Shown here: positions 20,901 through 28,508 of the stretch, piece by piece
How the letters are laid out: each line of letters opens with the position of its first letter
How positions within the stretch are numbered: position 1 is the first letter of the stretch
Assembly (NCBI GenBank): GCA_036725605.1
Contig: DAIMDW010000011.1
Coordinates: 84,046 to 148,045, forward strand
Length of the DNA: 64,000 nt
Direction: 5' to 3'
DNA from: CALBTQ01 sp036725605
GTDB lineage: Bacteria; Lernaellota; Lernaellaia; Lernaellales; Lernaellaceae
Notes under the pieces: generated by a model
What the model was told of the DNA's origin: nothing
Seen by the model: only the letters and a program-made list of their open reading frames with translations
Databases searched by the model: none
Program-made: the position numbers and the translations under genes

Positions 20901-21993
20901 GAAAAGGCTGAAAACGATCTTTCACTACCTTAAGGAATTAAGAGAAGAAGTCCGTCCCCTGCTGCGGGATGCTTTTTTCCACGGAACGCCCAAGCAACGT
21001 CGCGCCGTGATCATGTTTGATGAAGCCGGCGGCTATCCGTTTTTTGGACACGTTGAGCAATTGCATCCGTTGCTCAACGATCCGTCGTTCGAAACGCGGA
21101 TGACCGCGGTAAGCATGATTCTTCTCAACGACAGGGACGATCCCGTGGCCGAACAAATGATGCTCTCGATGTTGAACAGCGGCGATCGGCAACAGATTGT
21201 GCCGGCCTGTGAGGAACTGGCGAGACAGGGAGAACCGTCGAAACGGCTGCTCGAAGCGACGCTGAAATTGTTCATCGACAACGACGACCCGGAGATCAGC
21301 GTGGCGGCGCTGTTGGCGCTCAGTAAGGGCCACGAGTACGGTAGGGTCGACCTCCGAATGGAAAACGCACAATTTTGTCATGCGCTTTTGGCGAAGATCA
21401 AAAACGGAGTGCTGGAAGGGCCTCAGGCCCACCTGGCGTTCACTCAAATGCAGCCGACCGCGTTCCCGGTCTATCTTGAGGCGCTGCGATCGGCCGACAA
21501 AACGCAACGCGATCGATTGTTGCCGTCGGCAAAAGCGAAATACTCTCTGGACGAATTTTACATTCCTCGTTTGCTGGAATTATATCGCGAGCCAAATGAG
21601 TCCGTGCACCTGGCCGTGATCCGCATGCTGGGCAGTTCCAGTTGGGAAAAGGTAAAGACAACGCTGTTGCCGCTGTTCGCGCAAACCAATGCCGATATTC
21701 AGGCTTCGCTGATTTTCGCCGTGCAAGCATGTAAAGATGAGTTGATTTGGAATGAGGATATTCACCGCTTGTTCAAGGACGAAAATTCGACCGTGCGCTT
21801 GAACGCGATACGCGTTTTTTGCGCGCTGCTCGCCAAAGAAACCTTCTTGTGGAATGAGGAGAAAGTGAAACTGCGTCGTGTTCTCCAACCGTTGACGCAG
21901 GACGAAAACGCCGACGTGCGCGCCTCCGCGCAGGAAGCGCTGGCGAAGTTGGAACAGATACGATCGGGCTCGAAAGATAGAAGCCCCTGGTGA
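17914..21993 (+). CDS. Giant secreted HEAT-repeat protein, copy 4 of 4
   Basis: This is a 1359-residue protein with the same AGGAGGCGGACC leader as copy 3. The signal peptide ends S-F-V-A-A-Q and the mature protein starts S-E-L-E-E-D-V-A-Y-L-L-W-Q. HEAT repeats run from about residue 150 to the end. The shared C-terminal block is present (D-E-N-A-D-V-R-A-S-A-Q-E-A-L), followed by a short basic tail ending R-S-P-W that the other copies lack. The stop codon abuts the stop of the convergent minus-strand gene at 21994 with no spacer. It closes the array of four. Confidence 0.88.
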   Translation: MRRNAVIVGFLTFSLLLICVPSFVAAQSELEEDVAYLLWQSSNHGRIETDRDVLRNWLSWNIEGNVDDELDEHNSIREEVGDELLYLGPDAFLIIKQKFHMDDDLFSELYGDVMARLNGTPPEDEAADDEQAKRKEILSRFPISSKVFPAMFPLSDEELRLVADNINPYQDDDNDYSILFETYGPQLIPLLFEKNSQLLEAFIVYARPYLRQAMKDADPERRFRAATILVKAGDKSSDMTPIFLWALENLNWYYKEKAADCLRSLKRGGKQAIKIIQPWMNDDPFRQNNFALTLLAKAAPGEKATLAAIDEGLVSWNQSLFFAAIKAIGYQGKKAKRYLPQLMEIIQTNNTSAFWAALEAMQELGPLGREAIPVLMNLKGNFIPKGYESVSLEDRRNGGNLPYDWRIFSAINKIDPENEAWHKEYADICRTVLKRSVKGDLGFKSEIFFMPREYYLELADKLVAGDSLDDKLSAVNIYRSYSSEAGTAKLISLLIDCPKLDADHIVSALWERKDKIVPLIVPLLDHEQPRVRLAAVKVLNNLRNKPVDALIKASRDVDYRVRIMAWSGLFRMDSLDPKFSADVVRALRDPNKNVSAFVMSKVKFPFHKEAVPILTEALADEDEAVRAIAAWRLGYFGVHAKAAAPQVHALFDETDERVVKAAVDAFSRFGPSTLPLLREDLAASSDPDRQRLALEIIYRNAPFAGKEFPYVAQIVRHGTFNIRRLAMLCLLNITPMPTDSVPQVVELLQVDDLLIRLAAMAMLREVKSADKKLLSVFRRSLKDKCLEIRLLAATALLKNGKDIPQSRKLILATLTGGQKKDAGFVALALCSLGPDAEFAAPTLVELAKNIENVEYPLVAIGPAVVPYTLSLWKNGNAVDHEIALTVWSNLDEVDDRIVPLLLEALREDEEKRKQAVAILAKVDPETPGLIAALGNELDENKSNGGLTELLFKSGPDGLAELIDHNETYYFHAYEVEDIINEKYYKVLVDKMDTDDEKRLKTIFHYLKELREEVRPLLRDAFFHGTPKQRRAVIMFDEAGGYPFFGHVEQLHPLLNDPSFETRMTAVSMILLNDRDDPVAEQMMLSMLNSGDRQQIVPACEELARQGEPSKRLLEATLKLFIDNDDPEISVAALLALSKGHEYGRVDLRMENAQFCHALLAKIKNGVLEGPQAHLAFTQMQPTAFPVYLEALRSADKTQRDRLLPSAKAKYSLDEFYIPRLLELYREPNESVHLAVIRMLGSSSWEKVKTTLLPLFAQTNADIQASLIFAVQACKDELIWNEDIHRLFKDENSTVRLNAIRVFCALLAKETFLWNEEKVKLRRVLQPLTQDENADVRASAQEALAKLEQIRSGSKDRSPW

Positions 21994-22434
21994 TCACTTC
22001 CGGGTCAACGCTTTTTTCTCGCTCAGCGGTTTGTCGAGCTTGAACAGCGTTGGCGTGAACACGTGCGCGGTGCGGACGATCGGGCCGTCGTGGTTGAAGC
22101 GATAACCGATGGTTTGGCCGGCCAGCTTGTCCAGTTGGTCCTTGGTGAACAGCAGAAAATACAGGCCGCCCGGATACCCGCCGTATTCGGCGATGCGCTC
22201 CTCGCCGATGTACAACTCCATCAGCCGCGCGCCGTTGAGCGGAAATTCGCCTTTGACGCGCACGAGGTACGCCTGCTCGTAGGTCACCATCTCGCCGGCG
22301 GCGGTGCGGGTCTGGTACGGTTGCGACAGCTTGATCAACGCGATGTCGTAGCCGGTGAATTTGACGTTCGTCTCCTGCGCCGCGACGGTCGCCGCGATCA
22401 GCAGCAGGGCGAGAACCAGCAGTGTCCGTTTCAT
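21994..22434 (-). CDS. Small secreted protein of unknown function
   Basis: This is a 146-residue protein. The start at 22434 follows TAAGGAGCGAAGC, whose TAA is the stop of the upstream gene. The two genes are therefore 10 bases apart and probably translated together. Residues 1-20 form a signal peptide (L-L-L-I-A-A-T-V-A-A-Q). The mature part is about 125 residues, rich in beta-strand-like segments and ending with a Lys-rich tail. No cysteine or known motif is seen. Its role may be linked to the lipoprotein hydrolase encoded before it, but I do not recognise the family. Confidence 0.75.
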   Translation of the reverse strand: MKRTLLVLALLLIAATVAAQETNVKFTGYDIALIKLSQPYQTRTAAGEMVTYEQAYLVRVKGEFPLNGARLMELYIGEERIAEYGGYPGGLYFLLFTKDQLDKLAGQTIGYRFNHDGPIVRTAHVFTPTLFKLDKPLSEKKALTRK

Positions 22435-22444
22435 GCTTCGCTCC

Positions 22445-24337
22445 TTACCAGGCCATGAATTGAATGCTGTCCACGCTGAAATAGCCGGACGGCTTTTCAC
22501 TGAATTCGAAAATCACCGCCTCGACCTCCGAGGCCAGCAAGCCCGCGCTGAAATCTTCGAGCGGAATGCGCACCGTGTCCATGATGCTCTTGGTGCCCGA
22601 GCCGCTGGTCACCGCCGGGTAGATCAGCGTGCGGTAATCCGACACGACCAGCGCGTCGGTCGGCGTGCCGTCGACCACCAAACGCACGGCAAGGTCTTGC
22701 GGCTGATCGAGCACGTTGTACAGGTCGGAGGTTTCGTACATCTGACCGACGGAGAAGGCGATCGTCTCCAGATCGTCTAACGCCTCGTTGCCGGCGGTCG
22801 GCAGATCGATGCGGTACGTCGCGTCGGCCGTGTTGTAGGCCAGCAGCACGCCGTCGGACGAGCCGGGCCACAGCGCCTTTTCGTTCCACACCGCCAGGTT
22901 CGCGCCGGTGATCGTCGCGCCGGTCCACGAAGCGGTGGCCGTGTTGTCGTCTTCCTCGTAATGCGCGAGGAATTCGCGGTCCATGCCCTGATACAGCCGG
23001 TTGAGCCGGATGTCGGTGGGGAACGAGGGAAATTCGCGCTCGCCCGCGGCCATCAGCCGGTAGCACTTGCGTCCCTGCAGCGTCCAGCGGTACCACCCGG
23101 TCACGAACAGCAGGCCGATGCGCTGCTGATCCTCCGCCGACATCAACGACACGTTCGGGCTCGAAATCGGCCACGGATCCCCACCCGGCGCCCACACCGT
23201 GTTCCACTGGCCGTGGTTGGCGCCCTGCACGAACATCGCGCCCTTGTAGGCGGTCTGTTCCTCGTCGACGGGCAGCGCGCGATCGTACATGTTCAGGCCC
23301 TGGAAGTCGGACACGTCGCCGTCGTGCGAGCCGTGCATGATGAAATAGTCCACGTCGCGCAGCACGACCTCGTTGAGCCCCATCGGGAACAACTGACCGT
23401 CGACCGGCGCGATCGCGTACAGCGAGCGGATGCGGAAATTGAAGTTGTGCAGCGGATCGCTCGGATTGTGATTTTCCGTGTTGAAGTACCATGCCGCGCC
23501 GACGCCTTCGCCGCCGCGCGAATGCCCGGCCAGGCCGATCCAGTTCATGTTGATCTTGTGATACAGCGGATGATCCGGATCGCTGTTCCATTCGCGGAAC
23601 AACTGCAGGTGCCGCAACAGCACGATGCCGCGCGCGTCCATCTCGCCGCTGCTGCCGTTGAGGAAATCCTCCTCGACCGACACGGCGATCATCCCGTGCG
23701 TGGCCAGGTGTTGCGTCAGGTAGTCGTAGCCGGGGTAGGAGAACTCCGCCGGATCGTGGTTGCCGTGCACGATCAGTACGACCGGGAACGGCCCGTCGCC
23801 TTCCGGATAATAGCCCACCGCGTGCAGCGGCACGGCGCTCATGGCGATGCCCCGGATAAACCGCACGTAGAAGGTGGGCGTCATGAAGTACTGGCGGATG
23901 TCGGTCGTGCGCGCGTCGGGATCGTTCTCGTCGCCGTATTCCCACGGCACGATCGTAAAAGATCCTTCGTCGAGCGGATCCTCGAGCGTGGCGCAATCGT
24001 CAGGCAGGAAGGTGTCGTCGTCGACCAGATCGTCGTCGGCGGTGTCGTCGTCGCCGGTATCGTCGTCGGTCGTGTCGTCGTCGACCGTATCGTCGTCGAT
24101 CGTATCATCGTCGAGCGTGTCGTCGTCACCGGTATCGTCGTCGAGCGTATCGTCGTCGAGCGTGTCGTCGTCATCGTCACCGGTATCGTCGTCGAGCGTG
24201 TCGTCGTCATCGTCGCCGGTATCATCGTCGGTCGTGTCGTCGTCGTCGTTGTCGTCATCGTCGTCGCCGCAGTCGCAGGCCGCGGCCGTCAATACCATCA
24301 TTAAAGCCACAATCAGAATAAAACGGTTGAAGCGCAT
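22445..24337 (-). CDS. Lipoprotein alpha/beta hydrolase with Asp-rich spacer
   Basis: This is a 630-residue protein. The start at 24337 is chosen because GGGAGGTGTGCG precedes it and a lipoprotein signal follows (L-T-A-A-A-C, Cys21). Residues about 24-115 are an Asp-rich spacer. The hydrolase domain (about 150-420) has V-L-I-V-H-G-N-H-D-P before the oxyanion region and the nucleophile elbow G-H-S-R-G-G. A likely acid lies in H-G-S-H-D-G-D and the catalytic His in G-A-N-H-G-Q. This resembles chlorophyllase/dienelactone-hydrolase-type and polyester-hydrolase-type proteins. The last about 180 residues look like a beta-sandwich accessory domain. It is probably an outer-membrane-anchored esterase acting outside the cell; the substrate is unknown. 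Confidence 0.82.
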   Translation of the reverse strand: MRFNRFILIVALMMVLTAAACDCGDDDDDNDDDDTTDDDTGDDDDDTLDDDTGDDDDDTLDDDTLDDDTGDDDTLDDDTIDDDTVDDDTTDDDTGDDDTADDDLVDDDTFLPDDCATLEDPLDEGSFTIVPWEYGDENDPDARTTDIRQYFMTPTFYVRFIRGIAMSAVPLHAVGYYPEGDGPFPVVLIVHGNHDPAEFSYPGYDYLTQHLATHGMIAVSVEEDFLNGSSGEMDARGIVLLRHLQLFREWNSDPDHPLYHKINMNWIGLAGHSRGGEGVGAAWYFNTENHNPSDPLHNFNFRIRSLYAIAPVDGQLFPMGLNEVVLRDVDYFIMHGSHDGDVSDFQGLNMYDRALPVDEEQTAYKGAMFVQGANHGQWNTVWAPGGDPWPISSPNVSLMSAEDQQRIGLLFVTGWYRWTLQGRKCYRLMAAGEREFPSFPTDIRLNRLYQGMDREFLAHYEEDDNTATASWTGATITGANLAVWNEKALWPGSSDGVLLAYNTADATYRIDLPTAGNEALDDLETIAFSVGQMYETSDLYNVLDQPQDLAVRLVVDGTPTDALVVSDYRTLIYPAVTSGSGTKSIMDTVRIPLEDFSAGLLASEVEAVIFEFSEKPSGYFSVDSIQFMAW

Positions 24338-24986
24338 CGCACACCTCCCGGCCGACAGTGTATAGCAGGCGCAATCGAGGGGCAAATAATTTTCCCCATG
24401 GTTTGCTCCTTTGTTTTTGCGGATTTTTTCCGGAGCGTTGCCTGCCGTCGATGCGGCCATCGGTGTTTTTGGTATGCCCAGGATTCCGGATTTCTAAATA
24501 ATTCGAATATCGAACTATGTCGCTTATCTGTGGCCAATGGCGAATCGTTTTGCCTTCCGGTAACAGTCATGCAAAGAAACTAAAAAGGAACTTTGTTCAC
24601 CTTTGGATGTGAAAATGTAGGGAAACGCAACACTCGTACAGTCATACTATTTGATATTGTTGGCTTTTTTCAGTTTAAATGCCGAAAAAAACCATTACGA
24701 TATTACCGATATGCCCCTTTTTGCCGTTGCGAAAGTATGAAAAAAGTTCATTGGTTAACTTTGAATACTCTTTCAATAATTGGGCACAAAAGGAACGAAA
24801 ATAGGATCAATGATATTGCCGAAACAATGGCGCTAACTTGTCGATGATAAAAGTATTTTTTGACCATGAAACCGGAAGGCTTCATGGCGATATCCGTTCC
24901 GTATTCTTCTTCCGGCACAGTGGTTGCAAAGACCAGCGGACAGCTTCTTTCTCAAAGTAAACTTATTTAACGGTAGGAGAAAGATT
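24338..24986. other. AT-rich intergenic region between divergent genes
   Basis: About 650 bases lie between the divergent hydrolase lipoprotein and the Asp-tailed protein. The stretch from about 24480 to 24980 is much richer in A and T than the surrounding genes. A possible 84-codon frame at 24593-24847 has only a poorly placed ribosome site and no recognisable protein features, so I do not call it. The region must hold two divergent promoters, but no clear -35/-10 pair stands out. Confidence 0.6.
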
Positions 24987-27074
24987 ATGAAAACCGTTCT
25001 TTGCAGCTTGTGTATCGTTCTTCTCTTTTGCGGTGTGGCTTTTGGCGACGTAGTGTTTCAGGAAAACTTCTCCGGTGGATCCGGCCAATTTACCGGCTTC
25101 GGCACCGGCGGCTGCGATTGGCAGACCCCCGGTGCAAACACCACGATGATCGGCTATTTCGGCGACGCCCTGTACGCCGAAATCACCAAAAGCGGGTGCG
25201 CTTCGCCTACTTACACCAAAACGATCGTCTCGAGTGAGATCGACCTTTCCACGTATGAAGATGCTTCATTGTCCTTCAAACACTATTTCGATCAGACCGG
25301 CCCGGTCAGTCAGGGGCAGGTCAGCGTGTCGGTCGATGACGGTGGTTCGTGGACGGCCGTGTACACGACCAACGGCGATGTCAGCGGTGAGGTGAAAACG
25401 GTGGACATCTCCTTCGCCGACGGCGAAGACTCGGTGTTGTTGCGCTTCCAATTCTCGTACTGGGGCGGTCTGCTCGGATCGTTCTGGGGCGTGGATGACG
25501 TGACCGTCTCGGGCGATTCGACCGTCGACGACGATACGGTCGATGACGATACGGTCGACGACGACACGACCGACGACGACACGGTCGACGACGACACGGT
25601 CGATGACGATACGGTCGACGACGATACGGTCGACGATGACACGACCGACGACGATACCGGTGATGACGATACCGGTGATGACGATACCGTCGAGCCGGAA
25701 GGCAAGATCGCCTATGTCTACTCGGTCGCCCTCAGTCGCGGTACCGATTTCAAGAGCTTCCTGGAAGAAGAGGATTACAGCGTTCAACTGATTCAGATCA
25801 ACGACATCGACAAAACCGCGGTGGAGGATCTGAGCGATTATGACGTGTTCCTGATCGATCCGGACACCAACCTCGAATGGGACGCCACGCGGCGCGCCAA
25901 GATGATCGCGTCCGGCCGGCCGATCATCGGCGACGGCGACGCCCTGTATGTCTTGGCCGACACCGAGGGCTATTTCGCCGGCGCCACTTATGCCGGCGTC
26001 AACGATCAGGACAGCCTGATCCCGCAGACCATCGGCCACCCCCTGTGGCACTTCCCTTACGAGCTGGGCATCCTTGACGACGAAACGCCCGTTGAAATCC
26101 TCATTTCGCCCAACACCGTGCGCGCGCTGTCCGACGACGGCAGCAGCCCGCTGGGCGTGCAGTTCCTCGGCCTGTGCGAGGAATACACCGGCTACAGCTC
26201 GCTGGCGGTGCAGGACGTGCACTTCGCCGTCTGGGCCTTCGGCGTGATGGGCCCGACGCTCTACACCGACACCGGCCGGCAGTTGCTGGTCAACCTGATC
26301 GAGTATGTGCAGAGCGAACCGGTGGAGGTCGGGTATGTCTATAACGCCGACGACGCCGACGCGCTGGTGTTCGAAACCTACCTGGAAAGCGTCGGTTACT
26401 TCGTCGAGTTGTTCGACGTGGCCGACCTGGGCGCCAAAACCGACCTCGCGGATATCGACCTGTTCATCGTCGACAACAACGCCGGCGAGGGCTCCTGGAA
26501 CGCCGTCAACAGCGCGGTGCTGATCAATAGCGGCAAACCCATCATCGCCAACAATCTTGGCGTGCACGTGTTTGATTTCACCGACCTGTTCCTGCGCGGC
26601 GAGAACATGCTGGAACTCGACGCAACCAAGGCGCTCAATCCGGTGGACGTCACCCACGACGTGTGGACCACGCCCTACGACCTGGGCCTGAGCGGCGATG
26701 ATTCGCTGATGGTTCTGGGTTCGGATACCGCGATGCTCGGCCTGCACGACGACGGCGAAGCTCCCGGCGACGTGGAGTTCCTCGCGCAGCATCCGGCTTA
26801 TCTCAATCACTACCCGTTGGCCATCGAGGGCGGCATGTACGCGCTGTGGGGCCCGGGCGCGCGCACGCCGATGGCCTATTCGCAGGCGGGCCGCGAATTG
26901 CTGCTCAACCTGATCGAATACCTCGAAGGCAGTCCGGTCGTCGACGATGACGACACGGTCGATGACGATGTGACCGACGACGATACGGTCGACGACGACG
27001 ATGTGGCCGATGACGACGACATCGACGATGACGACGACGATGACGATGACGACGACGGTTGCTGCGGCTGCTGA
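24987..27074 (+). CDS. Secreted jelly-roll protein with duplicated domain and Asp-rich GCCGC tail
   Basis: This is a 695-residue protein. The ATG at 24987 has a TAGGAGA ribosome site and begins a signal peptide ending V-A-F-G. Residues about 20-175 look like a jelly-roll/MAM-like adhesion domain (F-Q-E-N-F-S, strands ending W-G-V-D-D-V-T-V-S). An Asp-rich spacer follows at about 180-235. Next come two tandem alpha/beta domains of about 195 residues, starting I-A-Y-V-Y-S and V-G-Y-V-Y-N, each with a D-Y-D-V-F-L-I-D-type strand. They resemble flavodoxin/GATase-like folds. The tail (about 655-695) is almost pure Asp and ends in G-C-C-G-C. There is no C-terminal membrane segment. It is probably surface-anchored through the tail (inference). 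Confidence 0.85.
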   Translation: MKTVLCSLCIVLLFCGVAFGDVVFQENFSGGSGQFTGFGTGGCDWQTPGANTTMIGYFGDALYAEITKSGCASPTYTKTIVSSEIDLSTYEDASLSFKHYFDQTGPVSQGQVSVSVDDGGSWTAVYTTNGDVSGEVKTVDISFADGEDSVLLRFQFSYWGGLLGSFWGVDDVTVSGDSTVDDDTVDDDTVDDDTTDDDTVDDDTVDDDTVDDDTVDDDTTDDDTGDDDTGDDDTVEPEGKIAYVYSVALSRGTDFKSFLEEEDYSVQLIQINDIDKTAVEDLSDYDVFLIDPDTNLEWDATRRAKMIASGRPIIGDGDALYVLADTEGYFAGATYAGVNDQDSLIPQTIGHPLWHFPYELGILDDETPVEILISPNTVRALSDDGSSPLGVQFLGLCEEYTGYSSLAVQDVHFAVWAFGVMGPTLYTDTGRQLLVNLIEYVQSEPVEVGYVYNADDADALVFETYLESVGYFVELFDVADLGAKTDLADIDLFIVDNNAGEGSWNAVNSAVLINSGKPIIANNLGVHVFDFTDLFLRGENMLELDATKALNPVDVTHDVWTTPYDLGLSGDDSLMVLGSDTAMLGLHDDGEAPGDVEFLAQHPAYLNHYPLAIEGGMYALWGPGARTPMAYSQAGRELLLNLIEYLEGSPVVDDDDTVDDDVTDDDTVDDDDVADDDDIDDDDDDDDDDDGCCGC

Positions 27075-27122
27075 CGAATAAACGTAGCGAGATCCCGCCG
27101 CTTGCGGGACATACAAGCTGCT

Positions 27123-27161
27123 GCGGTGGGAAGGTCAACGGGCCTTCCCACCGCCTTTTTG
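27123..27161 (+). terminator. Rho-independent terminator after the GCCGC-tailed gene
   Basis: There is a perfect 12-base-pair stem (27123-27134 pairing with 27143-27154) with an 8-base loop, followed by CTTTTTG. It lies about 50 bases after the stop at 27074 and matches the transcription direction. Confidence 0.85.
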
Positions 27162-27185
27162 CTTTCAGGCGACAATTGCTATAAT
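27159..27185 (+). promoter_or_regulatory. Probable sigma70 promoter of the 27228 lipoprotein gene
   Basis: A perfect TATAAT at 27180-27185 lies 42 bases before the ATG at 27228. A weak -35 (TTGCTT, 27159-27164) has only a 15-base spacer, so the -35 is uncertain. The GACCGCC directly after the -10 recurs after the -10 at 53531. Confidence 0.5.
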
Positions 27186-27227
27186 GACCGCCGGAGATTG
27201 GCGCTGCCTCTTTCGTGGGAGAGCGCG

Positions 27228-27755
27228 ATGAAACATGGATGGATCATTTTTTCGCTGGCGTTGCTGATCATTCTGGCGACGCTGTCGGCGTGTTCGGACG
27301 ATGAACGCGAAGAGGATGAAGACGAAGATTACGGCCGTTCGGTCGAAAACCAAGCCGATAGCGGCTGTCTGAATTTCCCCGCCACGTTTAACGAAGACGG
27401 TACCTTCAACGAGGACTTTGTGTTGCAGTGGGACGGCGCGGGTACGATCGCTGTGTACCACGGCCATACCTGCAACAATTGCGGCTTTCGTTTGGCTGCC
27501 CGCTACCGGGTGGATGGCGCGGAAATCGCCGTCACCGAGGCGACCGCCGAGGGCGCCGCCGAGGCGTTCTGTTCCTGCCTGTTCGAATTCAACTACGAGT
27601 TGGTCGACATCCAGCCGGGCGAGTATACGCTGCGGATGGTGTCCCAGAATTTCGATAAAGAACCGGCCGAGCGGTTCAAGCTTGATTTGGCGTTGATTGA
27701 TGGCGAGCCCGACGAATTCACCGTTCATCAAAGCGAGGGCTCCGTTTGCGACTGA
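27228..27755 (+). CDS. Lipoprotein with H-x-H-T-C-x-N-C-G-F motif, copy 1
   Basis: This is a 175-residue protein. The ATG at 27228 follows GGGAGAGCGCG and begins a lipoprotein signal with lipobox T-L-S-A-C (Cys22). A short acidic spacer of Glu and Asp follows (residues 24-34). The mature domain of about 135 residues contains D-S-G-C-L, then L-Q-W-D-G-A-G-T-I-A-V-Y-H-G-H-T-C-N-N-C-G-F (residues about 66-87, Cys82 and Cys85), then F-C-S-C-L-F. It ends in Cys-Asp. The next gene encodes a paralogue with the same His and Cys positions. The H-x-H-x-C-x-x-C arrangement could bind metal or heme, or form disulfides. I do not recognise the family. Confidence 0.8.
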   Translation: MKHGWIIFSLALLIILATLSACSDDEREEDEDEDYGRSVENQADSGCLNFPATFNEDGTFNEDFVLQWDGAGTIAVYHGHTCNNCGFRLAARYRVDGAEIAVTEATAEGAAEAFCSCLFEFNYELVDIQPGEYTLRMVSQNFDKEPAERFKLDLALIDGEPDEFTVHQSEGSVCD

Positions 27756-27765
27756 GGGAGCATGG

Positions 27766-27794
27766 CTGATTATCCGGCGGCGGTGGATTATAAT
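27766..27794 (+). promoter_or_regulatory. Probable promoter of the 27845 lipoprotein gene
   Basis: A perfect TATAAT lies at 27789-27794 with a poor -35 (CTGATT, 27766-27771, 17-base spacer). This places the start of transcription about 45 bases before the ATG at 27845. Confidence 0.45.
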
Positions 27795-27844
27795 CGCCGT
27801 CGTAGGGCGCTGCTTGCCGCGGCGCCGGAAAGGAGGGCGGATCC

Positions 27845-28471
27845 ATGAGGAATATCTGGCTTGTGTGGTTGACGGTGCTGGCCCTGGCGGCCGGACTGGC
27901 AATCGTCGCGTGTTCGGACGACGACGACGATGACGACGACGACAACGACGCCGGCGATGATGACGATGTTGACGATGATGACGACAACGATACCGGCGAC
28001 GACGACGATACCGGCGATGACGACGACGACGACGATGACGACGATGACGACGACGATCTGTCGGTCGAGAACATGACCAACAGCGGTTGCCTGGACGAAG
28101 CCAAAGCCGGCGAAAAATCCTTCACCGAAGTACTGAGCCTGAATTGGGACGGCGCGGGCACGCTGGCGGTCGAGCACGAGCACACCTGCGAGAATTGCGG
28201 CTTCCTGGCCGACGTGTACGTGACCATCGACGAGGGCGTCATCGCGATCATGGAAGCGGCGCAGACCGATTACTCGCCGATGGACTGCGATTGTCTGTTC
28301 GACTACACCTACGATCTGACGGGGCTGGCGGCCGGCGATTACACGTTGCAAGTGTACTCCAGCTATCCGGATGTCGGCGCGGCGCTGCATTTCTCGGAAG
28401 AGGTTTCCTTGCCCGACGGCTCGTCCGAGGATTACGAGTTCACCGCGGAACATGCGGAAGAATGCGTTTGA
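27845..28471 (+). CDS. Lipoprotein with Asp-rich spacer and H-x-H-T-C-x-N-C-G-F motif, copy 2
   Basis: This is a 208-residue protein with ribosome site GGAGGGCGGATCC before the ATG. The lipobox is A-I-V-A-C (Cys23), followed by a nearly pure Asp spacer at residues 25-70. The mature domain parallels the preceding gene: N-S-G-C-L, L-N-W-D-G-A-G-T-L-A-V, H-E-H-T-C-E-N-C-G-F and D-C-D-C-L-F, ending E-E-C-V. Conserved residues cluster on His and Cys, which suggests metal or redox chemistry or structural disulfides. The main difference between the two paralogues is spacer length. Function is unknown. Confidence 0.8.
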   Translation: MRNIWLVWLTVLALAAGLAIVACSDDDDDDDDDNDAGDDDDVDDDDDNDTGDDDDTGDDDDDDDDDDDDDDLSVENMTNSGCLDEAKAGEKSFTEVLSLNWDGAGTLAVEHEHTCENCGFLADVYVTIDEGVIAIMEAAQTDYSPMDCDCLFDYTYDLTGLAAGDYTLQVYSSYPDVGAALHFSEEVSLPDGSSEDYEFTAEHAEECV

Positions 28472-28508
28472 GCCCACGCGCGATGGCTGACACGGGGGAA
28501 CGAGACGA

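Noticed and set aside
24593..24847. Possible 84-residue gene in the AT-rich gap
   Set aside because: Its only start is a TTG with a ribosome site too close, and the product has no signal, motif or neighbour context. AT-rich DNA easily yields such frames.
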